NCBI GenBank assembly: GCA_947175005.1 | Contig: CAMWLD010000111.1 | Span: 1 to 7,219 of the forward strand | Reading direction: 5' to 3' | From: an uncultured Ruminococcus sp. | GTDB lineage: Bacteria > Bacillota > Clostridia > Oscillospirales > Ruminococcaceae | Length of the DNA stretch: 7,219 nucleotides | Shown here: one piece after another, positions 1-5,088 of the stretch | How positions within the stretch are numbered: the first letter of the stretch is position 1 | How the letters are laid out: each line of letters opens with the position of its first letter | Notes under the pieces: generated by a model | The model's input: only the letters and a program-made list of their open reading frames with translations | Databases searched by the model: none | Told to the model about the DNA's origin: nothing | Program-made: the position numbers and the translations under genes

Positions 1-4
1 GTGT

Positions 5-80
5 GCGGATTTAGCTCATCTGGTAGAGCGCCACCTTGCCAAGGTGGAGGTAGCGAGTTCGAGCCTCGTAATCCGCTCCA
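5..80 (+). tRNA. tRNA-Gly (anticodon GCC), CCA encoded
   Basis: A full cloverleaf can be folded by eye. The acceptor stem GCGGATT pairs with AATCCGC, the D arm is GCTC/GAGC, and the anticodon stem is CCACC/GGTGG around the loop TTGCCAA. The T arm is GCGAG/CTCGT around TTCGAGC and contains one G-T pair. The anticodon GCC reads glycine GGC/GGT codons. The discriminator base is T and the CCA end is encoded. Only four bases precede it in the window, so its promoter, or any tRNA genes upstream of it in an array, cannot be seen. A terminator follows six bases after the CCA. Confidence 0.97.
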
Positions 81-85
81 TGATT

Positions 86-115
86 CGTCGAGACAATAGT
101 CTCGGCGTTTTTTTT
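86..115 (+). terminator. Intrinsic terminator of the tRNA-Gly transcript
   Basis: CGTCGAGAC pairs with GTCTCGGCG over nine positions (one T-G wobble) around the loop AATA, followed by eight T residues. This is a classic rho-independent terminator. It separates the tRNA from the serS unit, so serS should have its own promoter between about 116 and 290. Confidence 0.93.
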
Positions 116-143
116 AGAAACAAGATTTTTTTGCCGGTAAGCT
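116..143. repeat. Degenerate copy of a dispersed heptamer-plus-tail repeat
   Basis: The bases AGAAACA AGATTTT, then TTTGCCGGTAAGCT, align with 5029-5057 (GGAAGCA GGATTTT, then AAATACCCGTAAGCT) with one gap and a few substitutions. The shared order is a heptamer of the form RGRRRCA, then RGATTTT, then a spacer, then GTAAGCT. Both copies are intergenic. It may be a small dispersed repeat family or a chance AT-rich resemblance; the exact shared GTAAGCT and the equal order of the blocks favour the first. Confidence 0.4.
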
Positions 144-196
144 GCACGTTATTTTGAAATTTCGTTACCTTGTCGGAATATGTGAGATTGCAGCGG

Positions 197-217
197 AGAA
201 GCAAGAGGCAAGAATTG
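197..217. repeat. Two-unit heptamer repeat in the serS leader
   Basis: AGAAGCA and AGAGGCA lie head to tail and are followed by the decayed unit AGAATTG. The 13 bases at 198-210 are identical to 5016-5028 in the other array. The repeat sits in the loop of an imperfect nine-pair hairpin (177-180 with 223-226, and 183-187 with 218-222, with a two-base bulge), about 90 bases upstream of the serS start. No regulatory role can be shown from sequence alone. Confidence 0.55.
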
Positions 218-292
218 TCTCATATTAATTTCATTGATTAAATTTCATTAGCAGGCAGCTGTTTGTTTCACAGATTTTTTGAATAAAAAAAC

Positions 293-309
293 GGGAGTTG
301 AAAATTATG
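293..309 (+). promoter_or_regulatory. Ribosome binding site that fixes the serS start at 307
   Basis: GGGAG at 293-297 stands nine bases before ATG 307. An in-frame TTG at 298 directly abuts this site and so has no room for a ribosome binding site. The protein from ATG 307 begins MLDIRFLREN, the usual N-terminus of bacterial SerRS. Confidence 0.8.
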
Positions 310-1614
310 CTGGATATCAGATTTTTAAGGGAAAATCCGGAGATAGTCAAGGAAAATATAAGGAAAAAATTTCAGGACATAGATGATAATAATAAAAAAA
401 GCAAGATTCCTTTGGTTGATGAGGTAATTGAGCTTGACGCTAAGGCAAGAGCCACACAGCAGGAGGCGGACAGCCTGCGTGCCGACAGAAACCGCATTTC
501 AAAGCAGATAGGCGCTCTTATGGGGCAGGGCAAGAAGGACGAGGCGGAGGCTGCAAAGGCGCAGGTAACGCAGTTTTCCGAGAGGCTTGCGGCTTTGGAG
601 GCTGACGAGAACGAGCTTTCGGAAAAGATAAAGGAAATAATGATGATAATCCCTAACATCATTGCGGATGATGTGCCTATCGGCAAGGACGACAGCGAAA
701 ATGTGGAGCTGGAAAGGTTCGGCGAGCCTGTTGTTCCCGATTTTGAAGTGCCTTACCACACGGATATTATGGAAAAGCTTCACGGCATTGATCTGGACGC
801 AGCAAGAAAGGTTGCGGGGAATGGGTTTTATTATCTCATGGGGGATATTGCCCGTCTGCACTCGGCTGTTACCTCTTATGCAAGAGATTTTATGATAGAC
901 AAAGGCTTTACCTACTGCATTCCCCCGTTTATGATACGTTCGGGGGTAGTTACGGGAGTTATGAGCTTTGCGGAAATGGACGCTATGATGTACAAGATAG
1001 AGGGCGAGGATCTTTATCTTATCGGCACGAGCGAGCATTCCATGATAGGCAAATACATTGACACGATTGTTGATGAGGACACTCTCCCTCATACTCTTAC
1101 CAGCTATTCCCCCTGCTTCCGCAAGGAAAAAGGCGCGCACGGTCTTGAGGAAAGGGGCGTTTACCGCATTCACCAGTTTGAAAAGCAGGAAATGATCGTC
1201 ATTTCCAAGCCCGAAGAGAGCATGGAATGGTTCCATAAAATGTGGAGATACACGGTTGATCTTTTCCGTTCCATGGACGTGCCTGTGCGGACTATCGAGT
1301 GCTGCTCGGGCGACCTTGCCGACCTTAAAGTGAAGTCCTATGACGTTGAGGCCTGGAGCCCCCGTCAGAAGAAATATTTTGAAGTGGGCAGCTGCTCCAA
1401 TTTAGGCGACGCACAGGCGCGCAGGCTGGGTATAAGAGTCAAAGGCGCAGACGGCAAAAAATATCTTGCCCATACTCTTAACAATACCGTTGCCGCTCCC
1501 CCGAGAATGCTCATTGCCCTTTTGGAAAATAACCTTAATGAGGACGGCAGCATTCGCATTCCCGAGGCGCTCAGACCTTACATGGGCGGTAAATCGGTCA
1601 TTGAGGTAAAATAA
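307..1614 (+). CDS. serS: Serine--tRNA ligase (seryl-tRNA synthetase), archaeal-like active-site variant
   Basis: A 435-residue class II aminoacyl-tRNA synthetase that activates serine with ATP and loads it on tRNA-Ser (and on tRNA-Sec if one exists); cytosolic, working as a homodimer. Residues 1-115 form the tRNA-binding arm, with a charged helical coiled coil at about 38-110. The catalytic domain follows: motif 1 around 206-217, the serine-binding TSE at 241-243, motif 2 at about 270-297 (CFRKEKGAHG, then EERGVYRIHQFEKQE) and motif 3 at about 391-410 with Arg400. Length is normal (about 420-430). Unusually, several active-site stretches differ from the Bacillus/E. coli pattern: TSEH instead of TAEV, KEKGAHG instead of EAGSAGRD, and LNNTVAAPPR instead of LNGSGLAVGR. 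These resemble archaeal SerRS and a second type I associate with gut Clostridia. It is probably co-transcribed with the small gene 18 bases downstream. No T-box leader or convincing promoter was found upstream; the best weak candidate is TTGTCT/TTAAAT with a 17-base spacer near 215-243. Confidence 0.96.
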   Translation: MLDIRFLRENPEIVKENIRKKFQDIDDNNKKSKIPLVDEVIELDAKARATQQEADSLRADRNRISKQIGALMGQGKKDEAEAAKAQVTQFSERLAALEADENELSEKIKEIMMIIPNIIADDVPIGKDDSENVELERFGEPVVPDFEVPYHTDIMEKLHGIDLDAARKVAGNGFYYLMGDIARLHSAVTSYARDFMIDKGFTYCIPPFMIRSGVVTGVMSFAEMDAMMYKIEGEDLYLIGTSEHSMIGKYIDTIVDEDTLPHTLTSYSPCFRKEKGAHGLEERGVYRIHQFEKQEMIVISKPEESMEWFHKMWRYTVDLFRSMDVPVRTIECCSGDLADLKVKSYDVEAWSPRQKKYFEVGSCSNLGDAQARRLGIRVKGADGKKYLAHTLNNTVAAPPRMLIALLENNLNEDGSIRIPEALRPYMGGKSVIEVK

Positions 1615-1632
1615 ATTAACAGGAGGACTTTT

Positions 1633-1857
1633 ATGGATATCAAGGCTAAGATTGAGGAAATTGTAAATAAGATAAAGAATGATAAGAACTTTGCGGCGGA
1701 GTTTTCGACAGACCCTGTAAAGGCTGTTGAAAAAGTTCTTGGAGTTGACCTGCCCGACGATCAGATAAACAAGCTTATTGACGGCGTTAAGGCTAAGATA
1801 AAGGCCGAGGACGTTATGGGCAAGGTCGGAGGACTGCTGGGAAAGTTCGGGAAGTAA
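1633..1857 (+). CDS. Small helical protein of unknown function, RiPP-leader-like
   Basis: A 74-residue protein with a perfect AGGAGG site at 1621-1626, six bases before ATG 1633. It starts 18 bases after serS and ends before a strong terminator, so it is the last gene of the serS transcript. It is highly charged and lysine-rich, lacks cysteine, and has no signal peptide or membrane segment. Residues 18-41 (DKNF, then F24, DP at 27-28, AVEK at 31-34, LGVDLP at 36-41) follow the pattern seen in NHLP/Nif11-like leader peptides of ribosomally made, modified peptides. The tail, residues 60-74, is rich in Gly, Leu and Lys and contains GG at 66-67 followed by LLGKFGK. Against a RiPP precursor: the possible core has no Cys, Ser or Thr, and no modifying enzyme or transporter gene is in the window. 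I recall similar 70-80 residue hypothetical proteins in Ruminococcaceae. The gene is real; the function is unknown. Confidence 0.85.
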   Translation: MDIKAKIEEIVNKIKNDKNFAAEFSTDPVKAVEKVLGVDLPDDQINKLIDGVKAKIKAEDVMGKVGGLLGKFGK

Positions 1858-1926
1858 GGCGTTGTGCGCCCTGCTGTAGAGGAATACAGGTTTATAAGCT
1901 GTGATAATCCTTGTGGTTGAATAAAT

Positions 1927-1970
1927 AAAAAAATCGGCAGACAATGTGCAAAATGTCTGCCGATTTTTTT
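1927..1970. terminator. Two-way intrinsic terminator between converging genes
   Basis: A perfect inverted repeat, AAAAAAATCGGCAGACA with TGTCTGCCGATTTTTTT (17 base pairs including the A/T flanks), surrounds a ten-base loop. Because the arm has A-runs on the left and T-runs on the right, it works as a terminator in both directions. It ends the serS unit on the + strand and the VWA gene (stop at 2001-2003) on the - strand. Confidence 0.95.
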
Positions 1971-2000
1971 GCCGGTTTATGCCGCTGTTATTCGAGACGG

Positions 2001-3638
2001 TTATTCAAGATATTCATCAATAAGCCTTATCATCAGTTCATTCAGCTTTTCGTCCTCGGGCTCTTCGGAAATCGTAGGGGCAAGGTGGGAATAGCCCACG
2101 CCGCTTTCATCGGTAAGGAAAACATATGTGCCGCCGCTGATAACTGCCATTGACCGCATTAAGTATTCCACATCGAACTCCGCTCCGCTGGAAACTATGG
2201 GGATTATCCTTATACCCTTTGCCGAAGCTGCTTTTGCGGACTTCACAAGGCTGCGGGTTATTTCCTCGGAGGAATGGGCGGGAGCGTCAAGAACCATGAA
2301 CATTATCTTTGTGCTGTCCTCACGCCATTTGTGCCCGTTTATTGCATTTTCAAGAGCAATGTCCACAGCCTCGGGATAATTTCCGCCGCCGTAAGCCTTT
2401 TGAGCGGAAAGCTGCTCGGAAGCCTTCTGCATATCGGTTGTAAAGGCAAAAGGTCTTATAACATAATCGTCCCCCTCGTCACGGTAGAAATTCATGCTTA
2501 CTTGCTTGTCAAGCCCGGGGTTGTCGCTGTCCACGCGCTTTATAACGTCCAGAAATTCCGCCTGCAAATATTCCAGCTCGTCCCCCATTGACCCTGTGGT
2601 GTCTATCATAAACATAAGGTCGAGAGCCTTTTCGGGGGCTTTGTATTCACCCTTCAGCTGCACATTAAATTTGAGACAGGTGTCTTTTTGGGATATTCTT
2701 ATCCGCCGCCGCTCGCTCCCTGCGGTTATCTCCATTACGGACGGCGTTTCCCTCCTGCCGTAAATGTTGTAGAAAACATAGGCAACGCCTTTGTTGTTCG
2801 TTCTCGCCTGCCCCAGTATGCGACTGCCGCTTTTTAAGGTAACAAGTGCGTTTTGGACATATTCCCCATTGCTGTCGGTAACGACCACAGTATGCCTGCG
2901 GGAGGATTTTATTTTGAAAAAGTCATACTCTGCCTGCCATTTATCCGTGCGCATAAGCTCTACATATTCGGCAAAATTCTCATTGTCCCGCCATTCCCCT
3001 GCGGTAAGAGTCCCTGCGGTTATGCTGTTTTCATATTCGCCTATCACTTCACTGTCGTCTTCTAACGGCGGCGCTCCGGGAGCTATCTCGTCGTCATAGC
3101 TTTCGTCATAATCATAATCGCAATCCTCTTCATCATAATCCGCTTCGTCCAAAGTTCCTGCACCTGCTTCGACTGCCGCCTCTCCAACCTCAATGTCATC
3201 ATATTCACCCGGTGCACGGAAAACTATCCCCGCATAAGCGTAAACTTCCTCGGAATATTCCCCCTGTACGGGTGCGCCGCTTTCCTTGAATCGTGGGGCT
3301 ATCTTGTAAACATATAGCTTGTCCTTGTCGCCCCGTGCGGTGCGGTCGGTGTATTCGGTACTTCTTGTTACGGCTATTTTTTCGGGCTTGTTTGCAGCAA
3401 TGCCGTTTTCATCGCACCTCGCCCTGTAGATGACATAGTCAACAGCGTCCTCTACAGCCTCCCACTTTAAAAATACCCCCTGTTCGGCAGTCTCTGCGGT
3501 AAGGGAATAAACGCTTTCGCTGCCCGACAGTCCCTCGGGCAGTTCCTCCGCAGCTATTGCCATAGGCGTTATTGCTGACATTGTCATAACCGCTGCACAT
3601 AATGCAGCTGCCCTTTTCATTCCATAAAGCTTTTTCAT
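2001..3638 (-). CDS. Secreted VWA-domain protein with Fn3-like and carboxypeptidase-regulatory-like domains
   Basis: A 545-residue exported protein. Residues 1-29 are a Sec signal peptide (MKKLYGMKR, then a hydrophobic stretch ending PMAIA, probable cut before AEE). There is no lipobox and no LPXTG or C-terminal anchor, so the product is probably released or held by partners. Residues 44-136 look like a fibronectin type III domain (FLKWEAVEDAVDYVIYRA). Residues 145-205 are an extremely acidic Asp/Glu/Tyr linker. Residues 249-330 resemble a carboxypeptidase regulatory-like domain (VVVTDSNGEYVQNALVTLKS). Residues 338 to about 512 are a von Willebrand factor A domain with metal-site (MIDAS) motif DTTGS at 346-350, GGGNYPEAV at 417-425 and D451. 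The GGGDxPE motif common in related VWA proteins has Asn here. The ligand is unknown. The start at 3638 is preceded by an AAAGGAAAGG-type ribosome site; ATG 3620 (MKRAAAL) is the alternative and would still leave a signal peptide. It is transcribed alone, ending at the shared terminator. Confidence 0.9.
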   Translation of the reverse strand: MKKLYGMKRAAALCAAVMTMSAITPMAIAAEELPEGLSGSESVYSLTAETAEQGVFLKWEAVEDAVDYVIYRARCDENGIAANKPEKIAVTRSTEYTDRTARGDKDKLYVYKIAPRFKESGAPVQGEYSEEVYAYAGIVFRAPGEYDDIEVGEAAVEAGAGTLDEADYDEEDCDYDYDESYDDEIAPGAPPLEDDSEVIGEYENSITAGTLTAGEWRDNENFAEYVELMRTDKWQAEYDFFKIKSSRRHTVVVTDSNGEYVQNALVTLKSGSRILGQARTNNKGVAYVFYNIYGRRETPSVMEITAGSERRRIRISQKDTCLKFNVQLKGEYKAPEKALDLMFMIDTTGSMGDELEYLQAEFLDVIKRVDSDNPGLDKQVSMNFYRDEGDDYVIRPFAFTTDMQKASEQLSAQKAYGGGNYPEAVDIALENAINGHKWREDSTKIMFMVLDAPAHSSEEITRSLVKSAKAASAKGIRIIPIVSSGAEFDVEYLMRSMAVISGGTYVFLTDESGVGYSHLAPTISEEPEDEKLNELMIRLIDEYLE

Positions 3639-3690
3639 AATAATTACCTTTCCTTTCGTTTTTTAATGTGATGCGAATTTGATCTTCTGT

Positions 3691-3719
3691 ATTATAAACA
3701 ACTCATAAAGGAAAAATTT
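3691..3719 (-). promoter_or_regulatory. Weak candidate promoter of the VWA gene
   Basis: On the - strand a perfect TATAAT lies at 3696-3691, about 53 bases ahead of the start codon. The region where a -35 box should sit (around 3714-3719) is A/T-only and does not resemble TTGACA. The position suits the VWA gene, whose upstream neighbour ends at a hairpin, but the support rests on the -10 box alone. Confidence 0.3.
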
Positions 3720-3770
3720 TTCATTATTTTTTAAGTTTGTAGGATATAACAAAAAACCCGCTGTTTATTT

Positions 3771-3781
3771 GTTAAATTAAC
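3771..3781. repeat. Short perfect palindrome GTTAA-A-TTAAC
   Basis: An 11-base palindrome in the 259-base gap between the VWA gene and the lipoprotein gene. It lies about 75 bases upstream of the candidate VWA -10 box. It could be an operator half-site pair, but such palindromes are common in AT-rich DNA. Apart from this, the candidate promoter and the hairpin at 3826, I see nothing in the gap. Confidence 0.25.
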
Positions 3782-3825
3782 ACAAAAATTTCCTCTGCTT
3801 TAGTTTGATACTCTTAAAGAAGTTT

Positions 3826-3863
3826 AAGCCCCGAAGCAATTATTGATAACTGCTTCGGGGCTT
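3826..3863 (-). terminator. Probable terminator of the lipoprotein gene
   Basis: A perfect 13-base-pair inverted repeat, AAGCCCCGAAGCA with TGCTTCGGGGCTT, surrounds a 12-base loop, starting 34 bases after the lipoprotein stop codon. On the - strand it is followed by AAACTTCTTT, a T-rich but interrupted tract. The GC-rich stem and its location fit termination of the - strand gene; the imperfect T tract lowers certainty. Confidence 0.7.
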
Positions 3864-3897
3864 ATTGTTAATGCTTGATACTCACATAAATCAGAAT

Positions 3898-4491
3898 TTA
3901 TAGAGAGTATGGATAATCCGTGTCCAACAACTGAATATCTTTTGCTTTCCCTGTTTCATGGTCAAACAACACACACAGAATGATATTTCCCCATGTGTGG
4001 TCATAAAGTGTGTCCGATTTTGTTTCGGATTCCCCGAATATCGCCTTAAAATCTTCAAGCTTATCGTCTTTTAGACCATTCAGAGTGAAGATTCCATTCT
4101 CTGTATCTTCTATTGAGATTTGCGTTACAAGGGTATCTGATGTATGTTCAGAAACATCTCCGGTAACGAAAAGAGTGCAAATACGATTCATTCCCTGATA
4201 TACATTACATACTGAGAATCCTTTTTCTTCAAAATATACATTCTGACAATCAGAAAGATTAATCAGATTCTCAAGTTCTTCATATTTGAACGGAAAAGGC
4301 AGAACTCCCCCTGAAACGCCAATTTCTATAATGGGGGCAGATTCTTCTGTGCTAATGGAAGATGTGATACTATCAGTTGTATCCGTTTCTTTGACAGTAT
4401 CACTTGTATTCTCGGTTAGCTTTCCGCAGCCGCTTAGCAAAGCAGCTGCAGTCAACAAGCCAAATAACATGGTTATGATTTTATGATACAT
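3898..4491 (-). CDS. Small lipoprotein of unknown function
   Basis: A 197-residue predicted lipoprotein. The signal is MYHKIITML followed by a hydrophobic core and the lipobox LLSGC, with lipidation expected at Cys22. Residues 26-52 form a Ser/Thr/Asp/Glu-rich spacer that would tether a folded domain of about 140 residues to the outer face of the membrane. Parts such as FTLNGLKDDKLEDFKAIFGE (residues 135-154) recall the repeat unit of other Firmicute lipoproteins in which a 'GL.dg....k..fG' turn recurs, but I cannot name a family. ATG 4491 is chosen because GGAGGGG lies about ten bases ahead of it; the TTG/ATG at 4512/4509 overlap that ribosome site. It has its own strong promoter and its own hairpin, so it is monocistronic. 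It is visibly more AT-rich than its neighbours (one 60-base stretch, 4201-4260, has only 16 G+C), which hints at later acquisition. Confidence 0.82.
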   Translation of the reverse strand: MYHKIITMLFGLLTAAALLSGCGKLTENTSDTVKETDTTDSITSSISTEESAPIIEIGVSGGVLPFPFKYEELENLINLSDCQNVYFEEKGFSVCNVYQGMNRICTLFVTGDVSEHTSDTLVTQISIEDTENGIFTLNGLKDDKLEDFKAIFGESETKSDTLYDHTWGNIILCVLFDHETGKAKDIQLLDTDYPYSL

Positions 4492-4533
4492 AGCGATATT
4501 CCCCTCCATCAATTACCGATTTATTTCAATAAT

Positions 4534-4562
4534 ATTATACATCAAAAAAACTGTTACGTCAA
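4534..4562 (-). promoter_or_regulatory. Sigma-A promoter of the lipoprotein gene
   Basis: On the - strand TTGACG (4562-4557) and TATAAT (4539-4534) are separated by exactly 17 bases. That is five of six matches to the -35 consensus and six of six to the -10. The predicted start of transcription near 4527 leaves a leader of about 36 bases before ATG 4491. This is the best promoter in the window. Confidence 0.85.
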
Positions 4563-4569
4563 TAGAAAC

Positions 4570-4608
4570 GCCATAGCACTTTTGACTGAAAATCATAAGT
4601 GCTATGGC
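4570..4608 (-). terminator. Twelve-base-pair hairpin, possible terminator of the membrane protein gene
   Basis: GCCATAGCACTT and AAGTGCTATGGC pair perfectly around a 15-base loop, about 52 bases beyond the membrane protein stop codon and only seven bases from the lipoprotein -35 box. On the - strand it is followed by GTTTCTATT, a poor T tract, so it could be a weak terminator or a regulatory palindrome for the adjacent promoter. Position favours a terminator. Confidence 0.5.
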
Positions 4609-4660
4609 AAAAACTTCTTTATGCAAAGGAAATTTTTTGCAAAACCGAATTTAATGACAT

Positions 4661-4990
4661 TTACCTGATGATCTCAATATATCCGATAATAGGCACTCTT
4701 GCCGCCGTGCCCTGTGCAGCGCCGATAATGACGATTATCCAGCCGATAAATCCCAGTATTCCTATAAGTCCTCCCACGATCCAGCCTATAATGGGGATTC
4801 TGCTTATAACTCCCGCAGCTGCCGACAGAAGGAACATAAGCAGACCCTGATTAGCAAAAAATCTGCCGTACCGTGAATCGGGGCACGCCACCAGGGGCAG
4901 GAAAAACAGTATGCCGAAAATAAGGGAAATTATGACCAGCGCCCTGTTGCGGCCTACGTCGTTCGGGTCAAAATAAATGTTATCGTTCAT
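4661..4990 (-). CDS. Small multi-span membrane protein (DUF4870-like features)
   Basis: A 109-residue protein with a polar N-terminus (MNDNIYFDPNDVGRNR) and three hydrophobic segments at about 17-35, 45-63 and 67-91, so it is an integral membrane protein. The stretch YGRFFANQGLLMFLL at 41-55 resembles the 'arfhaNQgl' signature of DUF4870-type small membrane proteins; I have not been able to verify this. A short internal repeat is visible: RIPIIGWI at 64-71 and RVPIIGYI at 98-105. No enzymatic motif is seen. AAAGGAGAG lies about ten bases before ATG 4990. The gene follows serA by 98 bases on the same strand with no clear terminator between them, so it could be read through from the serine operon, but the role is unknown. 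Confidence 0.75.
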   Translation of the reverse strand: MNDNIYFDPNDVGRNRALVIISLIFGILFFLPLVACPDSRYGRFFANQGLLMFLLSAAAGVISRIPIIGWIVGGLIGILGFIGWIIVIIGAAQGTAARVPIIGYIEIIR

Positions 4991-5007
4991 AAAACAACTC
5001 TCCTTTC

Positions 5008-5042
5008 AGAATCAGGAAGCAAGAGGCAGGAAGCAGGATTTT
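5008..5042. repeat. Heptanucleotide tandem repeat, four units
   Basis: Four head-to-tail heptamers, AGAATCA, GGAAGCA, AGAGGCA and GGAAGCA, are followed by GGATTTT; the consensus is RGRRGCA. The similarity with 116-143 continues to 5057 through ACCCGTAAGCT. The array occupies the 98-base gap between serA and the membrane protein gene, ending three bases from the latter's ribosome binding site. Transcribed on the - strand it gives a pyrimidine-rich leader. The same heptamers appear in the serS leader at 197-217. Confidence 0.65.
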
Positions 5043-5088
5043 AAATACCCGTAAGCTCCCTATACCCTGTTCTCCTGCCGTCGCTCGG

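Noticed and set aside
16..204. 62-residue open frame on the - strand across the tRNA
   Set aside because: It contains the well-known false peptide produced by translating the complement of a tRNA gene and has no ribosome site of its own.
298..306. Upstream TTG start for serS
   Set aside because: It abuts the GGGAG ribosome site, leaving no spacing; ATG 307 gives the standard family N-terminus.
116..306. T-box or other serine-responsive riboswitch before serS
   Set aside because: No T-box core sequence or specifier arrangement was found, and no run-on terminator hairpin precedes the start codon.
499..1236. 245-codon open frame antisense to serS
   Set aside because: Entirely inside serS on the opposite strand, with no recognisable domain; a shadow frame.
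1633..1857. Complete RiPP biosynthetic cluster
   Set aside because: No modifying enzyme, peptidase or transporter gene is present; the neighbours are serS and a VWA gene. Only the leader-like resemblance is kept as a finding.
4492..4512. Upstream TTG/ATG starts for the lipoprotein
   Set aside because: They overlap the GGAGGGG ribosome site and would place acidic residues ahead of the signal peptide.
5008..5042. CRISPR array
   Set aside because: The repeat unit is only seven bases and the units are directly adjacent, without spacers.
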